A stretch of DNA of 64,000 bases, taken from NCBI GenBank assembly GCA_022824225.1, contig JAJEAH010000034.1, forward strand, positions 1 through 64,000, in the 5' to 3' direction. The notes beneath the pieces are model-generated. The model had not been told where the DNA came from. It ran no database searches and saw only the letters and a list, made by a program, of their open reading frames with translations. Of the stretch, positions 1 through 8,708 are shown one piece after another. Position 1 is the first letter of the stretch, and every line of letters starts with the position of its first letter. The stretch comes from Chloroflexota bacterium. GTDB taxonomy: Bacteria > Chloroflexota > UBA11872 > VXOZ01. Made by a program: the position numbers and the translations under genes.

Positions 1-7
1 AGCAAGT

Positions 8-39
8 GCGTAGGGGCACGACATGTCGTGCCCCTACGC
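8..39. repeat. Dispersed palindrome, copy 1
   Basis: Perfect 32-bp palindrome with arm GCGTAGGGGCACGACA. The 28-bp core (arm GTAGGGGCACGACA) recurs exactly at 57953-57980 and 62733-62760, and with a changed centre at 10147-10178. It lies downstream of the dGTPase-like gene, which ends at 108. In RNA it would form a long GC-rich hairpin, but no T-tract follows it. Confidence 0.9.
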
Positions 40-54
40 GTGTCTACCACCCAC

Positions 55-82
55 GTAGGGGCGGTTCGCGAACCGCCCCTAC
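55..82. repeat. Related palindrome with different centre
   Basis: Perfect 28-bp palindrome with arm GTAGGGGCGGTTCG, 15 bp from copy 1. It shares the outer eight bases (GTAGGGGC / GCCCCTAC) and the total length of the dispersed family, but its central twelve bases differ. It looks like a sister subfamily of the same element. Confidence 0.8.
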
Positions 83-107
83 TACGTACACACCCGGGCG
101 CAGGCGC

Positions 108-1367
108 TCACACCAGCGGTTCCAGCATGCTCTCATAGCCCGGCACGAAGAGACGCTGGTACGTGCGTTCGGCCTGGAAATCCGTCATGGTCGCAAGGTA
201 GTCGCAGGCGACCCGGCGGCGCGCGGCATCGTCTCGCGCGGCGGCAAAGCGCTCCTGGAATTCCAACGTGTACATCGCCGCGCTCTCTTCCCGCTGGAAC
301 ACCTCGAATAGACGCTCGATAACGTGGCGGGCCCGGTGGGCGAGGGTCGTAACGCGCGGCTCCGCGAAGACCAAGACGAACGCCACCTGTTTCAGCACCT
401 CGCAACGCCGTTCCTGGGCTTCCGGGACCATGATGCCGTAGCGGTAGCGCTCGGAGAGATCCTGTCGCCAGTCCAGACGGGGCGCGGCCTGGGCGCAGCG
501 CACAAATTCGTTGATAAGGCGCGAGGTCAGGTCTTTTAGCGCCGCCCGCACGTGCCGGGGCGTGGGCAACTCTTCGAGCTCGATCAGGCGTGCGGCCAGC
601 CAGTCGAGCTCACGCACTACTTCGTCCGCCGACCAGTTCCGGCCTCGTTCCCCCGCGCTCTCCCGCACCCGCTCGATGACGGCGGCCTGGTTCGAGGGAC
701 GCCGCAGGTGCTGGATGGTGATCATGCCGACGTGGATGCCGTCTTCCAGGTCGTGGGCCGAATACGCCACGTCGTCGGCCCAGTCCATGAGTTGGCACTC
801 GAACGAACGCTCTTCCGGCGCGCCGTACTCGCATATCCAGGCGAGCAGCGTGTCGTCCGCAGCGTAGCAGAATTTCATCAGACCGGGACGAGACCCCTGG
901 AGCGCTTTGTACTTCAGCAGGCCGTCTAGCGCGGCGCGGGTGAGATTCAGACCGCTGTAACGGTCCGACTTCACCTCAAGCTGCGCGAGCACCCGGAGGT
1001 TTTGGGCATTCGCCTCAAAGTCGCCATGGGCCGCCATGCACCGCCGCAGGACTTCCTCGCCGTAGTGGCCGAACGGGGGATGGCCGATGTCGTGGGCCAG
1101 GCAGACTGCTTCGACGAGGGTCGGATCGGCCCCCAGCCGCACCGCCAGCCCCTTGCCGATCTGCGCCACTTCCAGCGAATGGGTAAGCCGCGTGCGGAAG
1201 AAGTCGCCGTAGCGCACCCCGAAAACCTGCGTCTTGCCCTGCAACCGCCGGAACGCGGCGCTGTGGATGATGCGGGCGCGGTCGCGCTCAAATTCCTCGC
1301 GCTCGTCGGCAACCTTCGCTTCCTCAGGGTGCAGGCGCTCGCGGTCGTGGGTGGTGTAGTTGATCAT
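108..1367 (-). CDS. dgt: Deoxyguanosinetriphosphate triphosphohydrolase-like HD protein
   Basis: Probable dNTP triphosphohydrolase of the HD superfamily, cleaving dGTP or other dNTPs to nucleoside and tripolyphosphate. The metal-site residues are visible: H63 (RLTHSLEV), H92-D93 (LAHDIGHPPFGH) and the Asp of WADDVAYSAHDLEDG near residue 198. At 419 aa it fits the shorter dGTPase-like (dgt type 2) group. I chose the ATG at 1367, before INYTTHDRERL. The open frame continues to 1658, but that part is Arg/Pro-rich and lacks family similarity. No strong Shine-Dalgarno is seen. It stands alone, with two palindromes beyond its 3' end. Substrate specificity cannot be read from the sequence. Confidence 0.88.
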   Translation of the reverse strand: MINYTTHDRERLHPEEAKVADEREEFERDRARIIHSAAFRRLQGKTQVFGVRYGDFFRTRLTHSLEVAQIGKGLAVRLGADPTLVEAVCLAHDIGHPPFGHYGEEVLRRCMAAHGDFEANAQNLRVLAQLEVKSDRYSGLNLTRAALDGLLKYKALQGSRPGLMKFCYAADDTLLAWICEYGAPEERSFECQLMDWADDVAYSAHDLEDGIHVGMITIQHLRRPSNQAAVIERVRESAGERGRNWSADEVVRELDWLAARLIELEELPTPRHVRAALKDLTSRLINEFVRCAQAAPRLDWRQDLSERYRYGIMVPEAQERRCEVLKQVAFVLVFAEPRVTTLAHRARHVIERLFEVFQREESAAMYTLEFQERFAAARDDAARRRVACDYLATMTDFQAERTYQRLFVPGYESMLEPLV

Positions 1368-1683
1368 GAAGCTTGGGGTTCTTGCAAGAGAGGCAGCGGC
1401 CAAGTCGGGGCGCCCCAACGCAAGGGGAAACAGTTTGGCGGCGCTGATGCCATTCCTACTTACGATAGACCGTCGCGCAGGCCGCGACAAGACAGACCGC
1501 CAGATCGCGCCGGCAACCTGTCGGCCCGGCGCCGGGCTTTCCCGGCGCGGCGCGCAAACTCCGGCACGGGCCATGCTAACAAGCCACACGGGATCCCAGC
1601 GTGAACAGCGCCCCCGGCCCGGCTCTGCAACCGGACCCAGCCAAGACTCACGGCGCACGTCCAGTCCTCGCCCTTAAGGAACT

Positions 1684-1711
1684 TGACATATCGGTAAGAC
1701 GGTGTAGACTT
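1684..1711 (+). promoter_or_regulatory. Putative sigma-70 promoter of solute-binding gene
   Basis: TTGACA at 1684-1689 and TAGACT at 1706-1711, with a 16-bp spacer. This is followed by about 75 nt of leader before the ATG at 1785, which has the ribosome site AAAGGA seven bases upstream. Confidence 0.5.
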
Positions 1712-1729
1712 GACCGTGTAAACCGATAG
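1690..1729. promoter_or_regulatory. Inverted repeat overlapping promoter, possible operator
   Basis: TATCGGT (1690-1696) and ACCGATA (1723-1729) are exact inverted arms. Inside them lie a second inverted pair, ACGGT (1700-1704) and ACCGT (1714-1718). The element covers the putative spacer, the -10 box and the start region, as expected for a repressor site. No regulator is encoded next to it. Confidence 0.4.
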
Positions 1730-1784
1730 AGGCCGGCTATGCCGGAATTGCGGGCGCTACAGCGTCCACGGAAAGGATCGGGTA

Positions 1785-3161
1785 ATGAGTACGAGTGTAC
1801 GCGGGATGAGTCGCCGCCGTATTCTGACGGGCTCCGCGGCAGCAACTGGAGTTGTGCTGCTGGCGGCCTGCGGCGTGGCCGCACAGCCAATGGCGGATGC
1901 GCCTGCGGCCGAATCCGGCGAGACGGCCGAGGCCGAGGAAGCCCCCCAAATGGAAGCCGCCGAGGTCATTTGGGCATGCTATAACTTGGGCGAGGTCCGC
2001 AACGCCGTCCTGCAACAGACGGCAGATGCGGCCAACGACATGATTGACAACGTAACCACCACGTTGGAGGTCACCACGGGTATCAATGTCTGGGACAAAT
2101 TGAAGGCCGAATTCGCCGCGAACCAAACCACCTATGACATCGTAGTAAACCAGGTGAATTGGGTACAGTGGGGCGGCGCGTTCGGCATCTTCGCCTCCCA
2201 CGACGAGTACATGGCGCGGGACGGCGTCACTCGAGAAGAGTACCTGGACATTCCTTCCTGGCTTTGGAAGAACAAGCTCTATGCCATTCCCTTCCAGGCA
2301 GGCGGTGAAATCGTCTACTACAATAAGCAGTTGTTTACCGACGCCGGTCTCGACGAGCCGACTGCCGCTTGGACGTGGGATGACCTGCTCGACTTGTCGA
2401 CCCAGATGACACAGCGCCAAGGCGAGGACACGCTTCAGTGGGGTCTGAACATACAGAACCTCTCGATTCTCGAGGCCCTTGGGTCGTTCATGCTTAACAA
2501 CGGCGGTAAAGTTCTAAGCGAAACCCGCGACCAAGCGCTCTATGGCGAGGACGCCAAAGCGATTGAAGGCGTGCAGTTTGCGGTAGACCTCATTCTCAGA
2601 CACCAAGTGATGCCCTGGGGTGAAGAAAAGTCGGAATTGCGACAAGAGGGTGGCGGCACCACGGTGGGCAGCGGCAAGGTGGCCATCGACTGGTACGGCT
2701 ATTGGACTGTTGGCGATGCGGATAAGGCGCTTGGCGACAATCTGGGCGTGGTTCCGATTCCCAAAGGCCCGGCCGGCATCAGCACCAATGCGGTTGCCGG
2801 CAACGCCTGGAGCATCATGGAATTGAGCAAAGTGAAGGATGCTTCTTGGGAGGTCATGAAGGTCCTCATCGGCAAGCCGGGGCAAGACCTCTGGGCCTTG
2901 ACCACCTTCCCGGCCCTCATCGAGTCCGCGCCGGTCTACACCCAGACGTTTCCCAAGCTGAACTGGGACCCGCTAGTCTACCACTGGTCGGTTGAAGGGC
3001 GCGACTACATGGTCACACCCGACGCCAGCGCGTTCTGGAGTGCCGCCGGCGGGCCGCTGGGCGCTATGTTCACCGGTGAGACCACCGTGCAGGAGGCGAT
3101 GCGCGCCTCTGCCAATGCCGCGAACGAGGTCTTCGCCGCACGACCGGATGAGCTCAAGTAG
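1785..3161 (+). CDS. ABC transporter solute-binding lipoprotein (family 1)
   Basis: Extracellular solute-binding protein of the sugar-binding family 1 type, presumed to deliver a substrate to an ABC permease. The N-terminus has a twin-arginine motif (SRRRILTG), a hydrophobic core and the lipobox LLAAC with lipid-accepting Cys29, then an Ala/Glu-rich acidic linker to about residue 60. The fold region contains NKLYAIPFQAGGE and a clear family 1 pattern; 458 aa is normal. It is a paralog of the protein at 8709. No permease or ATPase gene lies beside it, so it is an orphan in this window. The substrate is unknown; a carbohydrate is likely by family. Confidence 0.88.
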   Translation: MSTSVRGMSRRRILTGSAAATGVVLLAACGVAAQPMADAPAAESGETAEAEEAPQMEAAEVIWACYNLGEVRNAVLQQTADAANDMIDNVTTTLEVTTGINVWDKLKAEFAANQTTYDIVVNQVNWVQWGGAFGIFASHDEYMARDGVTREEYLDIPSWLWKNKLYAIPFQAGGEIVYYNKQLFTDAGLDEPTAAWTWDDLLDLSTQMTQRQGEDTLQWGLNIQNLSILEALGSFMLNNGGKVLSETRDQALYGEDAKAIEGVQFAVDLILRHQVMPWGEEKSELRQEGGGTTVGSGKVAIDWYGYWTVGDADKALGDNLGVVPIPKGPAGISTNAVAGNAWSIMELSKVKDASWEVMKVLIGKPGQDLWALTTFPALIESAPVYTQTFPKLNWDPLVYHWSVEGRDYMVTPDASAFWSAAGGPLGAMFTGETTVQEAMRASANAANEVFAARPDELK

Positions 3162-3225
3162 CACTTTGCCTAGGGCGCGTCATAGAGTTTCCCTACATCT
3201 GTGACGGTTTAGGCAAGAGCGAGGC

Positions 3226-3256
3226 AGAAAGGGTACGTCAAGCGCGTACCCTTTCT
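3226..3256 (+). terminator. Hairpin terminator after solute-binding gene
   Basis: A 12-bp perfect stem, AGAAAGGGTACG / CGTACCCTTTCT, with a 7-nt loop, 64 bp after the stop codon. The descending arm ends CTTTCT; there is no longer T run. Confidence 0.6.
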
Positions 3257-3397
3257 CACGTAGGTAGCAGGTAGCGCATACCTGAGGATAGCGTCGCAGG
3301 ACATCGCAGCGGCGCTAGGGCCCTTGCGTCTGCTTATGTGTGCGCAAGGGTCGCGATCGTCGGGATACCACCATAGCTCACGCAAGCGAGGACACCC

Positions 3398-4318
3398 ATG
3401 CAAGCCGATTCAGCAAGCCAAGCGGTTACGATTGCCTGGAAACAAGAGATAGCAGAAGCGCCGTGGACGCGGCGCGACTCCATGGGCTGGGCGGTCTTTC
3501 AGGACAAGATGTGGTTCCTGGGCGGCTTCATCCCGACGCGGGTCAACGACGTCTGGTCGTCTGCCGACGGCGTCAACTGGGAAGAGGTTACGCCCGCCGC
3601 TCCGTGGGCCCCGCGCAACCTGCCCTGCACCCTCGTCTACAACGACAAAATTTGGATTTTCGCCGGAGCGGACAACCCTCATGTCTCGTACAACGACGTG
3701 TGGTGTTCCGCCGACGGCAAGCACTGGGAAGCCGCTACGCTGGACGCGCCGTGGGGCAAGCGCAGCGCCGCCTCGGGCGTGGTCTATGACGACAGGATGT
3801 GGCTGTTCGGCGGTTTCGACATAGAGAAATTCCACCACTACCAGGACGTGTGGACCTCCACGGACGGCAAACACTGGGACCTGGTGGAAGCGCACGCGCC
3901 GTGGAGCGCCCGCAGCATGCAGACCTCTGTCGTATTCGACGGCAAGATGTGGTTCATGGGCGGCGGCGTCTACAACACCAATTACCCGAACAACACGGTG
4001 GTCAACCACAACGACGTCTGGTGCACGACCGACGGCAAAACGTGGGAAATGGTCGCGGTGGCCGCGGCCTGGGAAGAACGTCGTTTCCATGCCTCAGCCG
4101 TGTACGACGACAAGATGTGGATCATCGGCGGGCACACCCACGGCAACCGCAACGACGTGTGGTTCTCGTCCGACGGCGCGCACTGGACGGAAGCCGTGGG
4201 CGATCCCATCTGGCCTATTCGCCACGCGCCGGTCTGCCTCACCTACCGTGACAAGCTCTGGCTCGTCGGCGGGTTCGGCGACACGCTGTACAACGACGTA
4301 TGGTCGTACCAGCGCTAG
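3398..4318 (+). CDS. Kelch-like six-bladed beta-propeller protein
   Basis: Function unknown. The 306-aa protein is built almost entirely of six repeats of about 50 residues. Each has a strand such as DKMWFLGGF followed by NDVW.S.DG..W; the sixth ends in NDVWSYQR, and the N-terminal VTIAWKQEI segment probably closes the ring. This matches Kelch or galactose-oxidase-type propellers used for ligand or protein binding. There is no signal peptide, membrane segment or catalytic Tyr-Cys signature, so it is probably a cytoplasmic binding protein rather than an oxidase. A GAGGAC ribosome site lies just before the ATG. It sits between a solute-binding lipoprotein and a symporter. Confidence 0.8.
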   Translation: MQADSASQAVTIAWKQEIAEAPWTRRDSMGWAVFQDKMWFLGGFIPTRVNDVWSSADGVNWEEVTPAAPWAPRNLPCTLVYNDKIWIFAGADNPHVSYNDVWCSADGKHWEAATLDAPWGKRSAASGVVYDDRMWLFGGFDIEKFHHYQDVWTSTDGKHWDLVEAHAPWSARSMQTSVVFDGKMWFMGGGVYNTNYPNNTVVNHNDVWCTTDGKTWEMVAVAAAWEERRFHASAVYDDKMWIIGGHTHGNRNDVWFSSDGAHWTEAVGDPIWPIRHAPVCLTYRDKLWLVGGFGDTLYNDVWSYQR

Positions 4319-4670
4319 CGGGCCTGCGGCGCACTCTACCGGCCCTGGTTGCCGGGCGTTGCGTCGCGCAAACTTGCGGCCATGCGGCACAACGCCGGAC
4401 TAGAGGCGCCCCATGCGGCTTGCGCTAGCAGGGCCGCGCTTGGCGCGGGTGAAGTCTTGCGCGCATGCCCAATTTGCTGCCAGCGCCCCTTACGCGCCGG
4501 ACCATACATCGCGCTGCACGGCACATCCAATCCCGCCGGACGTAGAGCATTTGGTACGTGAACGTGCACCGCAGCGCCGCACCGAGCATGAGTTTGACAA
4601 CTGCGATGTCAACCCATACGCTAGGTTTGCCGCTTGTGGTACAAAGTCGTAGTGCAAAGGAGCTTACGCC
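4319..4670. other. Intergenic, nothing recognised
   Basis: 352 bp between the propeller gene and the symporter. The open frames in it lack ribosome sites and protein-like composition. I see no strong hairpin or promoter pair. Confidence 0.5.
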
Positions 4671-6185
4671 GTGTCCCAGCTAGACCAAACCCTCCTCATA
4701 TTCTTCATCGTCTATGTGCTCGCCGTCATCGGCATATCGCTCTACCGCACCAACCAGGCCCAAGAATTGGCCGACCACGTGCTGGCGGGCCGGCGTGTGG
4801 GCACTATCGCCACGGGCCTGAGCGCTAGTTCCTCGCTCGAGCGTGGTTGGGCGCTCTTCATCTTGCCCGCCATCGCCTTCGGCTCTCGTTCCTTAGTCGT
4901 AGGCATGGCACTAGCGATTCTGATTGGCTTGTGGGCGACTTGGATGGTAGTTGCCCCCCGCCTGCACCGCTTCACAATCGAGACCCAGAATTCGCTTACC
5001 ATACCGGAGTACTTGGAGCGCCGTTTTGCTGACCGCACTGGGATCCTGCGCGCGCTCGGGGCGGCCCTGACCCTTTTGTTCGTGCTCTTCTACGTTAGCG
5101 CGGGCGTTACTGCCGGTGGCATTCTGTTCAACATTGCTTTTGACTTGAGCGTTGCGGTCGGCGGGCTCATTACGCTTCTCGTGGTGTTGGCGTACATCTT
5201 CATCGGCGGCTACGTCGTGGTGGCGCGCACGGACGTCTTCCAGAGTATTGTCACTTTGGTTGGCGTTGCTGTCCTGGCAGTTGCTGTGTACGTCGTTACG
5301 GACAACGCGGCAGAAGGTATTGCGGACTCCTTTGTCGATGACTTTGGTTCTGGCCGCGAAAGGGTAGGTGTCTTCCTCTTCTCACTCTTCTTGATCGCTA
5401 CTGTGCAAGGCGCGTTTGGCGCCCAGCGGCTCCTGCAGCGCTTCATGGCGGCAAAGAGCGAGAGTATCATGGCCTCCAGCCGCAGAATCAGCACGGTATG
5501 GATCTTGTTAATCTTCGGATGCAGCGTCCTGCTGGGCCTGTTCGCGGAGAATGCCATGCCCGATGGGGGCCTTCGCCTGGCAGTTTCGAGTGGCACGGCA
5601 GGTGAGAGGGGAATTTTATTCTTCTATTGGCTCGCTGAACTCATCGCAAGTCCCATCCTTGGCGCCATCGCCCTCACCGCCGTGATCGCCGCGATCATGA
5701 GCACCGTCGACTCGCAGATGCTCATCGGGGCGAGTGTTGCCACCTCCGACCTCCCAATCGTGCGCAGGGCCGCGCAGCGCAGACGCTTCGTGTTCGTGCT
5801 GGGCGCCTACATGCGCGTCTGGGTCGGACGCCTGATGCTGATAGTCATCGGCATTGCGGCTTGGCTGCTGGCACAAAGCCAACCCAATTCAATCATCACC
5901 TTCCTTACGTACGCTTGGCTGGGCACGGGCGGGACCTTTGGCCCGGTTGTCCTGCTGTCACTCTATTGGCGCCGGTTCAATGCCTATGGGGCAATGGCCG
6001 CCCTCGTTGCCGGTGGGCTCATTACCCTGGTGTGCGCGGCAATGGACGTCACGTTCATGGTGTTCGGCGCTATCACTCTTAGCGTGTTGCCCATCGCCGT
6101 CATCGCAACTCTGGCGACCAAAGCGCCGTCTGCCGAGGTGGAGGCGTTGTTCGATCGGTGTGTAGCCAAACCGGAGACCGAGTAG
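4671..6185 (+). CDS. Sodium:solute symporter (SSS family)
   Basis: Inner-membrane transporter that likely couples Na+ influx to uptake of an organic solute. The 504 residues contain about 13 hydrophobic segments, beginning with LLIFFIVYVLAVIGISLY, and the family's characteristic early segment with an internal polar stretch (SASSSLERGWALF) instead of the more usual GG..G pattern. Length matches PutP/PanF-type members. The GTG start is set by AAAGGAG eight bases upstream. The short polar C-terminus ends after the last membrane span. Substrate is not predictable; the upstream and downstream genes do not form an operon with it. Confidence 0.82.
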   Translation: MSQLDQTLLIFFIVYVLAVIGISLYRTNQAQELADHVLAGRRVGTIATGLSASSSLERGWALFILPAIAFGSRSLVVGMALAILIGLWATWMVVAPRLHRFTIETQNSLTIPEYLERRFADRTGILRALGAALTLLFVLFYVSAGVTAGGILFNIAFDLSVAVGGLITLLVVLAYIFIGGYVVVARTDVFQSIVTLVGVAVLAVAVYVVTDNAAEGIADSFVDDFGSGRERVGVFLFSLFLIATVQGAFGAQRLLQRFMAAKSESIMASSRRISTVWILLIFGCSVLLGLFAENAMPDGGLRLAVSSGTAGERGILFFYWLAELIASPILGAIALTAVIAAIMSTVDSQMLIGASVATSDLPIVRRAAQRRRFVFVLGAYMRVWVGRLMLIVIGIAAWLLAQSQPNSIITFLTYAWLGTGGTFGPVVLLSLYWRRFNAYGAMAALVAGGLITLVCAAMDVTFMVFGAITLSVLPIAVIATLATKAPSAEVEALFDRCVAKPETE

Positions 6186-6734
6186 GCGCGCACCGGGGCC
6201 GGCATTTGCAAACGTAGGCACATCCGACCGCGTAAGCGGCGGGAGTTCTTGGCGCTGCCAGGGGCTCCCTCCGTGGCTGGCCTTTGCCGAGGCGGGCCGC
6301 AGTGCGCTTCACCTTTCAATATGCCCGCGGCTCTTGTAAACGGACATACAGTCGGTTTCTGCCACAGGCTGAAAAGCGTTGATGGTATGGGAAGCTGCCG
6401 CGCCGCATGCGCTCGCCAGGCCGCAGTTTTCGCACACGGGACAGATTGGGACAGGCAGCGAACAATCTTCCCTCATCGCGACTGCGCTGGGCGGAGAGCC
6501 GAGCGTGGGTTTCCTCATTCCATCCGCCCCCGTCTGCTATCGTAAGCTTGTTCCGCCGCCCCGCCCTGCCTTGCGGATCGCCACGGTAGGAAAACGACGA
6601 ATGGCGAACTTGCGACCTCAGACCGTCGTCGCCTGGCCGCGGGACCTAGACTAGCGGAGGCCGGAACGCGGGCCCGCCGGCTGGGCGGACATGCACGGCC
6701 GGCTGCGCCGCGAGGAAGCCGCCTTGCGTCACAG
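6186..6734. other. Intergenic, nothing recognised
   Basis: 549 bp between the symporter and the phosphoesterase gene. Short open frames on both strands have no ribosome site and look non-coding. No convincing promoter, hairpin or RNA was found. Confidence 0.5.
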
Positions 6735-8375
6735 TTGCGGCAAAGTAGACCCACAACGCCACTTGATGTGAAGATAACCGTCGGACCCTACCTGCAAAAC
6801 GTCGCGGGCGACGCCGTTACGGTCATGTGGCACACCGACGCGCCCGCCACCTCCGCGGTAGCCTATGAAGAAAGCGCGCGCCTGGGTTGGACCGCATACG
6901 CCGGCCGGCCGGTGCCGACGTACCCATGCCTGGCCGAAGACCGCGCCCTGCGCACCGTGCACGCCGTGCGCCTCACCGGACTCACGGCCGAACAGGAGTA
7001 CTTCTACCGAGTTGCCTCGGTCTCTCCGTCCGGCGCTAGCGTGAAATCTGCCGGCGCGAGCTTTCGCACCGCCGTCCACGCAGATTCGCCGTTCTCTTTC
7101 GCCACGTACGGCGACAGCCTGCGCGTCCACGACGTCCACCGCCGCAATGCGGACCTGGCCCGCGCCCTGCGTGTGGACTTCTGCCTGGGCGCTGGCGACC
7201 ATGCCCAGGATGAGATTGGGCGCTTTGACGATTTCTTTGCGTGCACGGCGAATCTGCTGCCTCACACACCGTGGTTCGCGGCCATGGGCAACCACGACTC
7301 CCCGAACGAGGGCTTCTTCCGGTATTTCACTTTCCCGGAGCCCCAATACTGGTACTCGCTCAACTACGGCGCGGCCCACATAGTAGTGCTCAACAGCAAC
7401 ATGGACTACCGGCCCGGTTCCGAGCAATGGCACTGGCTGGAGCACGATCTCAAGACCTTCCGGCAGGCCCGCTGGAAGCTCGTTTGCCTTCACCATCCGC
7501 CGTTCTGCTCGAACAACTGCGAAATCCCGGCCACGCGTGCGCTCTGCCCGCTCTTCGAACGCTACGGGGTTGACATCGTGTACACCGCCCATGCCACGAT
7601 CTATGAGCGGTTTCATCCCCTTCGTGGCGGCCAATACGACAGCGCCCAAGGCGTGCGCTATTTCGTTTCCGGCGGCGGCGGCTACGACATGAGCCTGTCG
7701 CCCAGCGAGCTCTGGGACCACCGCCACCCCGCTTCCGCGCTGGCCAGGCCTGTAAACCACATCCTGCACACCGCCGTGGCGCCGGACGCGGTGCGGGTGC
7801 AGGCGCTGGACTCCGAAGGGCATCTTTTCGACACATTGGAGCTTAGCAAGCCGCCAACGCCGGTTGTCCCGCCGCCTGCCGCGAGCCCGCAACTGCCCTA
7901 TCACCATCCCGTACCGGACGGCACGGTTGTCGCGGGCATGCCGGAGGGCGCCGTCCGCTGGGTATTACCCCGCGGCCAGTTCTGCCGGGACGCCGCGGTG
8001 ACGCGGGGGAGCGAGGCTAGCATCCGTTGGCACGGGCAGGGCGAGCAGCCGGTGGCGCCCGCGGTCCGGCGAGTGCTCAAAGACGACGGCAAACTGTTGG
8101 ACGCCGCGGCCGGCAAACGCTACGCGCTGGAAGCCTGGGTGCTCACGGAAGACGTGCAAGGAGGGATTACGGTCTCGCTCGAATGGAACGGCGACATGGG
8201 TTTCTTGGGCCGCGCACAGTCCCAGCCGGTTGGCGGCACTACCGGCTGGACGCGGGTGGCAGTCGCCACACCTGCCTTGCCGCCCTATGTCTACTGCTGC
8301 CGCGTGGTGCTCTCAGCGGCGCCCGGCACCCGGGGCACGGCCTGGTTCGAGGACCTAGCCGTGACCGAAGTCTAG
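6735..8375 (+). CDS. Purple acid phosphatase-like metallophosphoesterase, altered active site
   Basis: Three parts: an N-terminal fibronectin-like domain (GPYLQNVAGDAVTVMW, residues ~17-115), a calcineurin-type metallophosphoesterase domain (~120-335), and a C-terminal beta-rich domain (~405-546) resembling carbohydrate-binding modules. Metal ligands seen are D127, D155, N186, H253/H254 and H286. Two usual residues are missing: the Tyr three after D155 is Gln158, and the second His of the GHxH motif is Thr288 (TAHATIYER). No signal peptide is visible. The start is uncertain: TTG at 6735 or GTG at 6768, neither with a ribosome site. It may hydrolyse phosphate esters with one metal site weakened, or may only bind. 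Confidence 0.78.
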   Translation: MRQSRPTTPLDVKITVGPYLQNVAGDAVTVMWHTDAPATSAVAYEESARLGWTAYAGRPVPTYPCLAEDRALRTVHAVRLTGLTAEQEYFYRVASVSPSGASVKSAGASFRTAVHADSPFSFATYGDSLRVHDVHRRNADLARALRVDFCLGAGDHAQDEIGRFDDFFACTANLLPHTPWFAAMGNHDSPNEGFFRYFTFPEPQYWYSLNYGAAHIVVLNSNMDYRPGSEQWHWLEHDLKTFRQARWKLVCLHHPPFCSNNCEIPATRALCPLFERYGVDIVYTAHATIYERFHPLRGGQYDSAQGVRYFVSGGGGYDMSLSPSELWDHRHPASALARPVNHILHTAVAPDAVRVQALDSEGHLFDTLELSKPPTPVVPPPAASPQLPYHHPVPDGTVVAGMPEGAVRWVLPRGQFCRDAAVTRGSEASIRWHGQGEQPVAPAVRRVLKDDGKLLDAAAGKRYALEAWVLTEDVQGGITVSLEWNGDMGFLGRAQSQPVGGTTGWTRVAVATPALPPYVYCCRVVLSAAPGTRGTAWFEDLAVTEV

Positions 8376-8708
8376 CGCGGGAGCGAATGGGACACCTAGC
8401 CAATCCGGCTGCGGATGCTGTGGCGCAGCCAGCGGACACGACGTGTGGCCGTGCCGCCGCCGGCCCACCCCAAACAGCAGCCTGTGCCTCCCCGGTGACC
8501 TCAGAATCTGTGCAGCGAGGCGCACTTGCTCTTACTGTATAGCTATATTGACGATGCAGACGGGTTTTGCCATACTACTCATAGGCTAACGGATGCAATG
8601 TGAGGGGGAAAGGAGGCGATCCCAGCCAACGGGCTCGTTGTATGTGAGGAGCTGTTTCAGTCTTTAGGGCCACCGATGCGAAGTGTGGCGAACTGAGGAG
8701 AAACGATA
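8376..8708. other. Intergenic with putative promoter
   Basis: 333 bp between the phosphoesterase and the second solute-binding gene. The right half holds the promoter-like pair listed at 8548-8576. The rest shows nothing recognisable. Confidence 0.5.
8548..8576 (+). promoter_or_regulatory. Putative promoter of second solute-binding gene
   Basis: TTGACG at 8548-8553, a 17-bp spacer, CATACT at 8571-8576. This leaves about 125 nt of leader before the ATG at 8709. Confidence 0.4.

Larger units (their letters stand above)
1368..1784. other. Divergent intergenic region
   Basis: 417 bp between the dGTPase-like gene and the first solute-binding lipoprotein, which are transcribed divergently. The right part holds a promoter-like hexamer pair and an inverted repeat, listed separately. 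Open frames crossing the rest are Arg/Pro-rich and unconvincing. Confidence 0.6.

Noticed and set aside
1002-1604. Long plus-strand open frame over the dGTPase-like gene
   Set aside because: It is the complementary shadow of a clear HD-domain gene; GC-rich coding gives long spurious frames on both strands.
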